From contig JAJRZX010000086.1 in the NCBI GenBank assembly GCA_024275045.1, positions 1 through 48,840 of the forward strand: 48,840 bases of DNA, given 5' to 3'. The notes under the pieces were generated by a model. The model did no database searches. It saw only the letters and a program-made list of their open reading frames with translations, and was not told where the DNA came from. This DNA is from Deltaproteobacteria bacterium (GTDB lineage: Bacteria; Desulfobacterota; GWC2-55-46; JADFVP01). Positions 16,943 to 25,590 of this stretch are shown here, piece by piece. The position numbers and the translations under genes are program-made. Position 1 is the stretch's first letter, and each line of letters opens with the position of its first letter.

Positions 16943-17420
16943 GCAGTAACCCCTCAATCTTTTTCTTCATATTCGCAGTGTGCGTACCCGGCCAGTATAT
17001 GCGTCCGCACCCCTTACACATGGAAAAATGAGTCTCAGTCCTTAAAACATAAGGCGGCACTCTTCCCGCCACGGACTCTTTAGCAACGCCGGTAAGGAGC
17101 AGGTTGCACCTGAGGCACCTTGAAAAAAACCTCTCTCGGCAGGGCTTGAATCGGCCCAAAACCTCTCTTAGCTGCTCGTCCAGAAGGTCGTTATGGACAA
17201 AAAAGAACCTGTGCCGAAGTATTCGCCTCTTTACAAGGGCGGTATCCCTTGTAAGGATTATCCTTTCCTCGGAAATGGCCCTATTTATGAGGGCCTTATC
17301 ATCTATATCCCTCTCATAGAGGACATCAAAACCCATGGTGCGGAGCCAGAGGGCAAGGCGTCCAAGCATAGCGTCACAGAAAAATTTTGCACATGAGGAA
17401 GTACAAGAATCCTCTGCCAT
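16935..17420 (-). CDS. Mut7-C RNase-domain protein with zinc ribbon
   Basis: 161 aa. The N-terminal half (AKFFCDAMLGRLALWLRTMG, RIILTRDTAL) matches the Mut7-C (formerly DUF82) PIN-like domain, with Asp16 and Asp58-type acidic residues as the probable metal site. The C-terminal half has CLRC (about 102-105) and CKGC (about 134-137) knuckles forming a zinc ribbon. Predicted RNase, substrate unknown. The ATG directly follows the phosphofructokinase TAG (no gap), and the end overlaps cutA. Confidence 0.8.
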   Translation of the reverse strand: MAEDSCTSSCAKFFCDAMLGRLALWLRTMGFDVLYERDIDDKALINRAISEERIILTRDTALVKRRILRHRFFFVHNDLLDEQLREVLGRFKPCRERFFSRCLRCNLLLTGVAKESVAGRVPPYVLRTETHFSMCKGCGRIYWPGTHTANMKKKIEGLLHG

Positions 17421-18455
17421 CTAACCGAAAAAGACCTCCGCTACCTTAAATAGCTCCATGTCAACTGTCTTATTGGTGCCTGTTGCCACATGCAAAGAGA
17501 CCTCCACTATCTCGCCTCCCTGAAGCGCGGCCATATTACCGAAGCTGCCGTCCTTTACCATCTCAATGGCCTTTACACCGTAGCGAGTTGCAAGTACGCG
17601 GTCATAGGCCGTTGGTGTGCCGCCTCGCTGCAAGTGGCCAAGGACAACAGAGCGCGTCTCAATGCCGGTCTTCTCCTCAACCTGGCCCGCCACATACTCA
17701 CCTATACCGCCAAGCCTTACGTGACCAAAGGCGTCTACGCCCTTTTGCTGAGTAACAACACCATCGGCACCTCTGGGAGTAGCGCCCTCGGCAACGACAA
17801 TCAGGCTTGAGGTCTTGCCTGCCTTTTCTCGGCTCTCTTTATTTACATGGGCGCATACCTCGTCCATATCAAAGGGAACCTCAGGTATGAGTATAACATC
17901 GGCGCTTCCGGCGAGCCCTCCGTGAAGGGCAATCCAACCGGCGTTACGGCCCATCACCTCCACCACCATGGCCCTGTGATGAGACTCCGCTGTTGTGTGA
18001 AGCCTGTCAAGGGCCTCTGATACAATAGAGACGGCGGTATCAAAACCAAAAGTGGTATCAGTACCCGAAAGGTCGTTGTCTATGGTCTTTGGCACTCCCA
18101 CGGTCTTAATACCTCTGTCAAAGAGCTTTGAGGCCACCCCAAGCGTATCATCGCCGCCTATGCACACAAGTGCGTCTATGGAGAGGGCCTTCAGGTTGGA
18201 GATAACTTTTTCCACATCCCCCTCATGCTTAAAGGGGTTTGTACGAGAGGTGCCGAGGATTGTGCCGCCAAGAGGCAGTATCCCGGAGACCTCTTTAGTC
18301 GTAAGCTCCATGGTTATGGACTCCACCAACCCCTTCCAGCCGTCGCGTATGCCGACAAACTCATAACCAAACTGAGCACCTTGTGTAACCACGCCTCTTA
18401 TAACCGCGTTAAGCCCCGGGCAATCGCCGCCCCCTGTAAGTATTCCAACCTTCAT
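17421..18455 (-). CDS. 6-phosphofructokinase, residues typical of PPi-dependent type
   Basis: 344 aa from ATG 18455, chosen because GGAGG lies just upstream; the longer frame to 18524 adds non-conserved residues. Converts fructose 6-phosphate to fructose 1,6-bisphosphate in glycolysis. Glycine-rich GILTGGGDCPGLNAVIRG at residues 4-21; catalytic TIDND at 124-128; the C-terminal substrate loop LGHLQRGGTPTAYDR. At the two sites that separate donor types it has Asp103 (in GGDDT) and Lys123 (in PKTIDND), equivalent to E. coli Gly104 and Gly124. Asp/Lys is the signature reported for pyrophosphate-dependent enzymes, which work reversibly. So the family is certain; PPi use is inferred. Confidence 0.9.
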   Translation of the reverse strand: MKVGILTGGGDCPGLNAVIRGVVTQGAQFGYEFVGIRDGWKGLVESITMELTTKEVSGILPLGGTILGTSRTNPFKHEGDVEKVISNLKALSIDALVCIGGDDTLGVASKLFDRGIKTVGVPKTIDNDLSGTDTTFGFDTAVSIVSEALDRLHTTAESHHRAMVVEVMGRNAGWIALHGGLAGSADVILIPEVPFDMDEVCAHVNKESREKAGKTSSLIVVAEGATPRGADGVVTQQKGVDAFGHVRLGGIGEYVAGQVEEKTGIETRSVVLGHLQRGGTPTAYDRVLATRYGVKAIEMVKDGSFGNMAALQGGEIVEVSLHVATGTNKTVDMELFKVAEVFFG

Positions 18456-18524
18456 CTGAGCACCTCCATATAGGATTGAATAACTAAAGATATCGATACA
18501 ATAAGTACGATTAACGTAAAACAA

Positions 18525-19940
18525 TCAACTTCCACTGGCGAGCGGCAGGGTCACCGTAAATAATGTACCTGCCCCGTGGGAGCTCTCCACGGATATGGTA
18601 CCACCGTAGGTCTCTACAATCTCTTTGCAGATGCTGAGACCAAGCCCCGCGCCCCCTGCCTCACGTGTACGGGCCTTGTCCACGCGGTAGAACCTGTCAA
18701 ATACATGGGGCAGGTCCTCACTCATAATTCCCACGCCCGTGTCCTTAACCTTAAACACAGCCTTCTCCTTTTCTTTATACACCGAGAGCTCCACCTGCCC
18801 GCCTTTGCCGGTATATTTTATGGCGTTATCAATGAGGTTGTAAAAGAGCTGGCCAATACGAAGCGGGTCGGCCTCTACCACTGCGGGTTCATTCTTAACT
18901 ACCTTGAGGGTCACGCCTCTGTCAAGGGCAAAGCGCTTGAAGTGCTCGAACCTCTCCATAAGGACGATCTCCAGATGAACCTGTTCAAGGGTGGCGGCCT
19001 CTTTCTCAACCCCTATCTTCGTTAAATCCAGAAGGCTCTTTACAATACCGCTCATCCTGTCAACCTCTTCAAGGCTGCTCTCAATGACCTCCCGCATGAA
19101 CTCTGCATCCCCGTGGCCTCGAAGCGCTATCTCCATCTCGCCCTTTAAGATAGTAAGCGGCGTCTTAAGCTCATGAGAGGCGTCGGCGCTGAATTGTTTT
19201 ATCTGCTTAAAAGAATCCTCCAGCCGCTCTATCATCTCATTTACCGTAGTGGCGAGCTTGCCTATCTCATCGCCGCGGTTATCCACCTCAATGCGCTCGT
19301 TGAGGTTCTCCGCCCCTATCCTCCTTGCCGTAGCCGTAATAGCGGTTACCGGCCCCAGGGCCTTTCTGGCCAGAAACCAGCCAATGACCCCGGCGATTAC
19401 AAGAGAGGCGGCGGCCCCGAAGATAAAGATATAAAAGAGAGACCGAAATACCTCTTCCATTAGCTCAAGGGAAGACCCCACCTGCACGATGGCAACAAGG
19501 CCCCTTCCCTTTAAAATAACCGGGCGTGAGATCATCCTCACGGAGAACTGCCCCCTCTGCTTTATTGTCTCAAAGGTAGATACGCCCTTGATGGCATTGG
19601 CATAAGTCTCCTTATCAAGGGGCAGAGTAAGTTTACCCAGGCCCGATGAGACTGCCACTACCTTGCCGTGCGGCTCAAGTATCTGTATGTGGTTGCCTGA
19701 GGTCCTGATGCCGAAAAACCTTTCGAGCATTATGGCAAAATCCCCGGGCAGAAAAAGCTGCCCCTTTGGATTTATCACCGTATGAGGCAGCATATCCGCC
19801 ACAGAGCTTATCTGCGCGTCAATACGAGTTATGAATGTGCTGTATAGTGAGTATGAGAATATGGCGCCCATTGAGAGAAAACTTATCATGAGCAGAGAGA
19901 CATACCAGAAGGTAAGCCTTGTGCGTATGGAAAATGCCAT
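18525..19940 (-). CDS. transmembrane sensor histidine kinase
   Basis: 471 aa from ATG 19940 (GGGGG 6 nt upstream; a TTG two codons earlier has no spaced SD). Helix 1 at about 8-30, a periplasmic sensing region of about 135 residues, helix 2 at about 165-190, HAMP to about 243, HisKA with His256 in SADASHELKTPL, then HATPase with DNAIKY, DTGVGI and GLGLSI. Typical of heavy-metal or envelope-type kinases. No response regulator adjoins it: the next gene upstream is a Crp/Fnr regulator and the next downstream pfkA. Signal unknown. Confidence 0.88.
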   Translation of the reverse strand: MAFSIRTRLTFWYVSLLMISFLSMGAIFSYSLYSTFITRIDAQISSVADMLPHTVINPKGQLFLPGDFAIMLERFFGIRTSGNHIQILEPHGKVVAVSSGLGKLTLPLDKETYANAIKGVSTFETIKQRGQFSVRMISRPVILKGRGLVAIVQVGSSLELMEEVFRSLFYIFIFGAAASLVIAGVIGWFLARKALGPVTAITATARRIGAENLNERIEVDNRGDEIGKLATTVNEMIERLEDSFKQIKQFSADASHELKTPLTILKGEMEIALRGHGDAEFMREVIESSLEEVDRMSGIVKSLLDLTKIGVEKEAATLEQVHLEIVLMERFEHFKRFALDRGVTLKVVKNEPAVVEADPLRIGQLFYNLIDNAIKYTGKGGQVELSVYKEKEKAVFKVKDTGVGIMSEDLPHVFDRFYRVDKARTREAGGAGLGLSICKEIVETYGGTISVESSHGAGTLFTVTLPLASGS

Positions 19941-19979
19941 TATCAACCCCCGGGGTCAGCCCCCCTTGCGAGAGACCCC

Positions 19980-20711
19980 TTACTCAATGGCCTCTATACC
20001 GGCTATCTCCATAAGCTTCTTTAGAGAAATTATAATTATCTCTTTTCTCTTTATGGAGATAATTCCCTCTTCCTTAAAGCCCTTCAATAGCCTTATGGAG
20101 GTCTCCTGCGTTATGCCCAGCAGCTCCGCTATCTCAAGACGCGAGAGCGTGAGGTTAAGCCTTATACGCCCGTCGCCCAGAGCCAGACCATACTCACCGG
20201 CAAGGCTTGCCAACAGATGCGCCATCTTCTCTCTTGCGTTAAGCAGACCAAGGTTGCCGATGCGGCCATATGCCTCATTAAGCTCACGGCCAAGGGAGAG
20301 GATAAGCTTTTTTGCCACACCGCTGTCCCTGTCAACAATACTGAAAAAATCAGCCTTTCTTATATAACAGAGCTCGCAGTCCTCCATGGCAATAGCTGTA
20401 TTGGTATAATAATCAGCGCCGTAAAATATCTCAAAACCAAGAATATCCCCGGGCCCAAGTATCTTTATTATCTGCTCCTTGCCCTTTATTGAGCCGCGCA
20501 CAAGCTTCACCCTGCCACTTCGTACCACATAGAGCCCTTCTACAAGATCACCCTCAAGGAGGATAACGTCTCTTTTGCTGAAGGTAGAGAAGACGATTAC
20601 GTCCTTAAAGTTATCAAGTTGGCCTTCAGAGAGGTCCGTAAAAAGGGTATTCTCTTTTATACTGCACTGACATAAGGCGCAATAATTCTCATGCTGGGAC
20701 TCAGTATCCAT
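19980..20711 (-). CDS. Crp/Fnr-family regulator, possible Fe-S sensor
   Basis: 243 aa. An effector-binding beta-roll (about 25-135), a dimer helix, and a winged helix-turn-helix at the C-terminus (LTLSRLEIAELLGITQETSI, residues about 168-187). N-terminal Cys11, Cys14 and Cys16 plus Cys112 or Cys115 in EDCELC resemble the four [4Fe-4S] ligands of FNR (Cys20, 23, 29, 122), although the third spacing is shorter. So oxygen sensing is plausible but not shown. Encoded between radA and the histidine kinase on the minus strand. It has its own TATAAT promoter. Confidence 0.85.
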   Translation of the reverse strand: MDTESQHENYCALCQCSIKENTLFTDLSEGQLDNFKDVIVFSTFSKRDVILLEGDLVEGLYVVRSGRVKLVRGSIKGKEQIIKILGPGDILGFEIFYGADYYTNTAIAMEDCELCYIRKADFFSIVDRDSGVAKKLILSLGRELNEAYGRIGNLGLLNAREKMAHLLASLAGEYGLALGDGRIRLNLTLSRLEIAELLGITQETSIRLLKGFKEEGIISIKRKEIIIISLKKLMEIAGIEAIE

Positions 20712-20789
20712 ATCACCACTTTAAGATTACAATCTCATGCCGGATGCAAGAACCTACATAACACCGGCTTTAACTCTGCTTGTGCCGTG

Positions 20790-20818
20790 ATTATAGCAGA
20801 ATAGCCTCTCCATATAAA
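20790..20818 (-). promoter_or_regulatory. promoter of the Crp/Fnr gene
   Basis: On the minus strand TTTATA (20818-20813), 17-bp spacer, perfect TATAAT (20795-20790). Leader about 70 nt. Located between radA and the regulator gene. I see no clean FNR box (TTGAT-N4-ATCAA) here. Confidence 0.5.
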
Positions 20819-20847
20819 GACAGTTAAGGCCACCCTCTTATTAGAGA

Positions 20848-22209
20848 TTAGAAAAAACACTCTATTGCTTCCTGAACAGTGCTTACGCCTTTAAGGACCA
20901 TGTGTTTTGGTGCCTTAAGGCCCTTGAGGTTGCCGCAGGGGAGTATGCACCTTGTAAAACCCAGCTTCGCGGCCTCTGCCACCCTCTCGCCGGGCCTGCC
21001 CACGGCACGAACCTCTCCTGTGAGCCCTACCTCTCCAAATACCACTGTCTTTGCATCAAGGGGTTTCTCAAGGTAATTGGAGGATACAGAGGCGATAATG
21101 GCCAGATCCGCCGCCGGCTCGGTAAGCCTTATGCCTCCGGCCACCTTCACAAAGATATCAAAATTATTAAGCACAAGGGACGCCTTTTTCTCCAGCACAG
21201 CCGCGAGTATCATAACCCGATTATAATCCACGCCAACAATAGTACGCCTCGGCACGCCGAAGTTAGTGGGACAGACCAATGACTGCACCTCTACAAGTAC
21301 GGTACGGGTTCCCTCCAGGCTTGGCACAACCGCAGAGCCCGTTGCCCCAAGGGGCCGCTCTGCAAGAAAGACCTCCGATGGGTTCAGCACCTCTTTAAGC
21401 CCGGCCTCCGTCATCTCAAAGATACCCGTCTCCATTATGGAGCCGAAACGGTTCTTAACGGCACGAAGCAGCCTGTAGAGATGATCTTTATCCCCCTCGA
21501 AGTACAGCACAGTATCCACCATATGCTCCAGCGTCTTTGGCCCTGCTATAAAACCCTCCTTTGTAACATGGCCGATGAGAAAGAGCGTGGCGTCCAGACT
21601 CTTTGCCTTTGCTATCAGCCTCGCAGAGGTCTCCCTGAGCTGCGTGAGAGAGCCTGCCGAGGCCTCGCACTCAAGGGTAAAGAGGGTCTGCACGGAATCG
21701 ATGACAATGGCCCCGGGAGATGTGCTCTTAATGGCCTCAAAGACCTTCTCAAGGCACGTCTCCGCAGCTACGACTACTCTGTCCGAGGAGATACCAAGCC
21801 TCTCTGCCCGCATACCTATCTGGCGAAGGGACTCCTCGCCTGTTACATAGAGTACTGTTCCGCCGCCTGCCGCAAAGGTGCCCATGGCCTCCAGTATAAG
21901 CGTGGACTTTCCTATGCCGGGCTCTCCGCCTATAAGTACGGCGCTGCCCGGCACCATGCCTCCGCCAAGGACCCTGTCAAACTCAGCCGTACCCGTGAGC
22001 TCACGAAATACATCCGTGCCTGTAAGCCCGCTAAGTGGCAGGGCCACTACCTCTTCGCCTTTAAGAGAGACCTTGGTGCGCGGACTCTCTGCAACCCGCT
22101 CCTCTGTGAAGGAGTTCCACGCAGAGCACCCCGGGCACTTACCAAGCCATTGCAGGGAGGTATGACCGCAGGACTGACAACTGTACTGAACCCTCTGTTT
22201 TTTACTCAT
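20848..22209 (-). CDS. radA: DNA repair protein RadA (Sms)
   Basis: 453 aa, standard length. RadA is a RecA-like, DnaB-type ATPase that drives branch migration in recombination. The order is: zinc ribbon Cys11, Cys14, Cys25, Cys28; Walker A GEPGIGKST around residues 95-103; the RadA motif KNRFG at 252-256; and a C-terminal Lon-protease-like domain without the catalytic Ser-Lys function (SSNYLEKPLDAKTVVFGEVG). No SD stronger than AAAG before the ATG. Leads the minus-strand run radA-Crp-kinase-pfkA, but is separated from Crp by 136 bp with a promoter. Confidence 0.95.
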   Translation of the reverse strand: MSKKQRVQYSCQSCGHTSLQWLGKCPGCSAWNSFTEERVAESPRTKVSLKGEEVVALPLSGLTGTDVFRELTGTAEFDRVLGGGMVPGSAVLIGGEPGIGKSTLILEAMGTFAAGGGTVLYVTGEESLRQIGMRAERLGISSDRVVVAAETCLEKVFEAIKSTSPGAIVIDSVQTLFTLECEASAGSLTQLRETSARLIAKAKSLDATLFLIGHVTKEGFIAGPKTLEHMVDTVLYFEGDKDHLYRLLRAVKNRFGSIMETGIFEMTEAGLKEVLNPSEVFLAERPLGATGSAVVPSLEGTRTVLVEVQSLVCPTNFGVPRRTIVGVDYNRVMILAAVLEKKASLVLNNFDIFVKVAGGIRLTEPAADLAIIASVSSNYLEKPLDAKTVVFGEVGLTGEVRAVGRPGERVAEAAKLGFTRCILPCGNLKGLKAPKHMVLKGVSTVQEAIECFF

Positions 22210-22336
22210 TCTTTACTCATAAGAGCATAACTTGACCGGTGCTGCTTCATCAAAAATAACCGGTAAATAAAATGTGTTCAACTCCATGCGGGACCGGGGA
22301 AAAGTCACCATAAAGCATGGAAAAAACCATATAAGA

Positions 22337-22364
22337 TTGACAAAAAAGGCTGTTTTGTTATGAT
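22337..22364 (+). promoter_or_regulatory. strong promoter of the HEAT/HD-GYP unit
   Basis: Perfect TTGACA at 22337-22342, 16-bp spacer, TATGAT at 22359-22364 (5 of 6). Start of transcription near 22371, leader about 26 nt. The next entry, a perfect palindrome, covers the end of the -10 box and the expected start point. Confidence 0.65.
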
Positions 22365-22384
22365 AAGTTAAAATTTTAACTTAT
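22363..22384. promoter_or_regulatory. perfect 22-bp palindrome, possible operator
   Basis: ATAAGTTAAAA at 22363-22373 is followed without a gap by its exact reverse complement (22374-22384). It overlaps the -10 box and the +1 site, the typical place for a repressor operator, and is too AT-rich and close to the gene to be an intrinsic terminator. I saw no second copy elsewhere in the window. Confidence 0.5.
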
Positions 22385-22396
22385 GGGACATAAAAA

Positions 22397-23995
22397 ATGG
22401 ACTCGGGTACGGCGACTCCAACAACAATACTAAATGAACTGAACAAGGCTGTCAAGATGCACAATTTCTACCCTTCCGGCCACCCTCACTTTGAAACAGC
22501 CCTTGGCCAGTGCTTTGATCACATAAAGCACTGTGTCGATGATATGGGTGTAATTAAATACTCGGTAAACAACAAGGGTTTTAAGTGCGCCTCAGAGCGC
22601 ATTGGCCTTGATTCCAAAGAGATAGGCGAGCTTGCGAAAAAATTCTTCATCAGAAAAATAAAAGAGCTGGAGATAACATCTCGGCTGAGAGTGGATGATA
22701 TAAAGGAGCTAGTTGATATACTGCGCCTGGAACCCTCGGAGATCTCCGCCGCAGGAGGCATAGAGCGGCTCTTTGCCGAGAGGGGCGTAGAGGGACTGCT
22801 TCTTAACGAGATGCATTACGAGGGTCTTAAAAGACTAAAAGCAGAGCTTCAGCAGCAAAAAGCCGAGGTGAGCAACTCACTCGCCTCAGAATCAGGTCAA
22901 GAAGAAATATCCGTTGAGGACGGCACCGGGCAAGAGGTAACTGATGCGTCTCAAGAGGGTGAGGCAAGAGACGAGACCCTCATGGAGATGATTGAAAAAA
23001 TAAGGTGCGAGAAGGATCTCTTAAAGTACAAAGACCTCTCTGTAAGAATTAAAGAGCGCTGCGGAGCCCTTATAGCCATTAACTCCCTTGATGAGGTAAT
23101 ACCGGCAGTCTTTTTATTCATGGAGCTCTCAGGACCTGAGTCACAACTGGGTAGAGACTTTACGGCAATGGCCAGAACTCAGCTGAGATCCCTTCTTGAG
23201 TCAGCTACGCTTTTACGCCATATTGCCCACAGGGCCGGAAGTAAAGAAGAGCTCAACCGTGAGCTCATAGAGCAGTGCCTTCTCAACGCAGCGGATACGG
23301 CCATAGTCATTAATATCCTCCTTGATGACGCTGTTCAGGCCCCTGAGGCCATAGTACGGCGAAATATTTTCAATACCCTCCTGCTCTTCAAAGACAAGCT
23401 AATACCTTTCATTGAAGAGAGGATAAAGAGCGGTGTCTGGTATGAGGTGCGCCAGATGGCCGCCCTGCTCGGCGAGATAGGAGATGCAGAGAATCTCCCT
23501 CTCCTTGAGGAGATATACAGCCATGATGATGTTAAGATAAAAAAAGAGGCCCTTAAAAGCCTTGCGCGCATACCCTCGGCAGAGGCCGCGGCCTTTCTCT
23601 CCCGCGCGCTCACTGAAGAAGACAGCTCACTGGTATCACAGGCAATAGTCTCACTTGGATTTCTCCGTGACACATCAGCGCTTGAAAGCATTAGTGAGAT
23701 AGCCGTTAAATGGGAGGCCTTTGCCAAGAGCCATAACCTTCAGAAAGAGGCCATAAAGGCACTCGGCAATATAGGCAGCAGCGACTCTGTACCGGCGCTC
23801 AGCCGTATACTCATGAGAAAATCATGGTTCAGCAAACAGTATAATGATGAACTTCGCGCACTGGCGGCAAAGTCTCTTGGCATGATAGGAGACCAGGACG
23901 CATACAAGGCCCTTGAGCAGGCCATGAAAAACAGCGAAGGCGCTCTCTATGCCACGTGCAAGAGGGCCTTAGAGAGAAAAGACGGAGAAAATTAA
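22397..23995 (+). CDS. HEAT-repeat protein with HD-GYP-partner N-terminal module
   Basis: 532 aa, no signal peptide or membrane helix. Residues about 8-150 form a helical module with FYPSGHPHFE (24-33) and RVDDIKELVDIL; the same pattern opens the next gene. A Gln/Glu-rich linker (about 150-195) leads to a helical region and then HEAT repeats (about 320-530; YEVRQMAALLGEIGDAENLP, ALKSLARIPSAEAAAF, AIKALGNIGSSDSVPAL). HEAT arrays usually bind proteins. So it is a cytosolic scaffold, probably partner of the HD-GYP protein 3 bp downstream. Function unknown; family seen in Nitrospirota- and deltaproteobacteria-type genomes. Weak SD GGGA before the ATG. Confidence 0.75.
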   Translation: MDSGTATPTTILNELNKAVKMHNFYPSGHPHFETALGQCFDHIKHCVDDMGVIKYSVNNKGFKCASERIGLDSKEIGELAKKFFIRKIKELEITSRLRVDDIKELVDILRLEPSEISAAGGIERLFAERGVEGLLLNEMHYEGLKRLKAELQQQKAEVSNSLASESGQEEISVEDGTGQEVTDASQEGEARDETLMEMIEKIRCEKDLLKYKDLSVRIKERCGALIAINSLDEVIPAVFLFMELSGPESQLGRDFTAMARTQLRSLLESATLLRHIAHRAGSKEELNRELIEQCLLNAADTAIVINILLDDAVQAPEAIVRRNIFNTLLLFKDKLIPFIEERIKSGVWYEVRQMAALLGEIGDAENLPLLEEIYSHDDVKIKKEALKSLARIPSAEAAAFLSRALTEEDSSLVSQAIVSLGFLRDTSALESISEIAVKWEAFAKSHNLQKEAIKALGNIGSSDSVPALSRILMRKSWFSKQYNDELRALAAKSLGMIGDQDAYKALEQAMKNSEGALYATCKRALERKDGEN

Positions 23996-23998
23996 AGA

Positions 23999-25339
23999 AT
24001 GTTTGGAGACGACATATTAAAAAGTCTTAACAGCGCGCTAAGGGGAACAAGATTATACCCTCCGGGTCATCCCGCCATAAAGTCAAGCGCTGAAAAGACG
24101 ATCCTCTTAATGGGTAAACTCTTAAACGAGGAGGAAAACTTTCTCATCGGACTTGTGGAGGGGGCCATTATCTTTGATGAAGACCCCATGCCCGAGAGCG
24201 AGAGATTGTACCCCGAGCTTATAGCGGTAATGAGAGAAAAAAACCTCGCCTCAATTATCTTTGAGCGCGGGGTAAAAGCGCAGGAACTGAGCGCCCTTAT
24301 TGATATACTCACCGGGCCGCCCGTGATAGAGCAAAAACTCAGGAATACACTCTCCGCAAGCGGTGTAACCCGTATATCGGTGAAGTTTGCAACCGAGGAG
24401 GAGGGTAACTTTCTTGAGGTATACAACGGGGCCATTGATGCCGTAATAAATGCCATGGACGAGGTGAGGATGGGCAAGATCCCCTCATCCGGGCCCGTAA
24501 ATAAAGTAACGGACGAGCTGGCTGAGGCAGTCCTTGATGACAGGGACGCAATGATCGGCCTTGCCATGATAAAAAACTACGACAACTACCTCTTTAACCA
24601 CTCTGTTAATGTGGCCATACTCTCAGTCTCACTTGCCGGGGCTCTGGGACTTAGTAAAGAACAGATTCATAATACAGGCGTAGGTGCCATACTGCATGAC
24701 ATCGGTAAAACAGGTGTGGCGGAACAGATTATCCGCAAACCCGGCGGCCTCAGCTCTGAGGAGTGGCAGCAGATTAAGGCCCATCCTCAGTTGGGAGCCG
24801 ATATAATCAAGAGAATGGACGGCATGGAGGCGGTTATCGCCAGCATAGTCTATGAGCATCATATCAAGTATGACGAGACAGGTTACCCCGAGGAGCACGG
24901 CGAGCTTCACCCCCTCAGCCAGATAATCACCATATGCGATGCCTACGACGCACTTACTACCCTGCGCGTATACCAGAAACCCCACAACCCCGCCGAAGCC
25001 CTTAAGATTATGAATAATTTTTCAGGCAAGACCTTTCACCCTGACTTTCTCAAGACCTTTACAGATATGATAGGCATCTACCCCGTGGGCACCCTTGTGC
25101 GCCTCTCCACCAACCATTTAGGCATTGTCACAAAAGTCTCCACCGATACACCGTCACGGCCTGTACTTAAAATAATCGTAGACGCCGCCGGAGCTAAGAC
25201 AACGCCGCCAATCGTACTTGACCTTACCGAGGAGAGCAATAGCGAGAGCACTATTATCGCCACGGTAAACCCCGCGAGTCTTGGCATTGAGCTTGGTGAG
25301 TTCTTTAAAAAAGAGGCGGCAGCAGAGGGTAGCAGCTAA
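23999..25339 (+). CDS. HD-GYP domain protein, putative c-di-GMP phosphodiesterase
   Basis: 446 aa. The N-terminal module (about 1-150) begins LYPPGHPAIKSSA (19-31), like the preceding HEAT protein. HD-GYP domain about 175-360: LFNHSVNVAILS, GAILHDIGKTG, HPQLGADI, YEHHIKYDETGYPEE (the GYP motif), and ICDAYDALTT. A small C-terminal domain follows. HD-GYP proteins hydrolyse cyclic di-GMP to GMP. Metal residues look intact. The ATG lies 3 nt after the HEAT gene stop, so the two are cotranscribed, and the shared module suggests the pair works in one complex. Substrate and input signal unknown. Confidence 0.85.
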   Translation: MFGDDILKSLNSALRGTRLYPPGHPAIKSSAEKTILLMGKLLNEEENFLIGLVEGAIIFDEDPMPESERLYPELIAVMREKNLASIIFERGVKAQELSALIDILTGPPVIEQKLRNTLSASGVTRISVKFATEEEGNFLEVYNGAIDAVINAMDEVRMGKIPSSGPVNKVTDELAEAVLDDRDAMIGLAMIKNYDNYLFNHSVNVAILSVSLAGALGLSKEQIHNTGVGAILHDIGKTGVAEQIIRKPGGLSSEEWQQIKAHPQLGADIIKRMDGMEAVIASIVYEHHIKYDETGYPEEHGELHPLSQIITICDAYDALTTLRVYQKPHNPAEALKIMNNFSGKTFHPDFLKTFTDMIGIYPVGTLVRLSTNHLGIVTKVSTDTPSRPVLKIIVDAAGAKTTPPIVLDLTEESNSESTIIATVNPASLGIELGEFFKKEAAAEGSS

Positions 25340-25531
25340 GTCTCAGGCGCAGTGATACCGGCCAACAATCCCAAGGCCGCCATCCGCCGGGACCTCTACG
25401 AAATATATTAACCCCTCAAAAAACCTCTGCAACATCAAATTAAGATATCGGCCCTGTACCGGATTTACGGGCGCACAGGGCACTTTCTTTATCACCCAAT
25501 TACCTCATAAGCAGCGCATAACACAAAAAAA

Positions 25532-25548
25532 CCCTCAAGATCTGAGGG
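25532..25548 (-). terminator. terminator after the HEAT-repeat gene (minus)
   Basis: On the minus strand CCCTCA-GATCT-TGAGGG followed by seven T. It lies 43 bp beyond the stop of the 25591-26157 gene. Confidence 0.8.
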
Positions 25549-25590
25549 CCTGCGATTACAATCATCTTAAGCTAAACGCGTACCTGCCTC

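Noticed and set aside
21481-22230. 249-codon plus-strand frame
   Set aside because: Antisense to radA, low-complexity Arg/Leu composition, no motifs.
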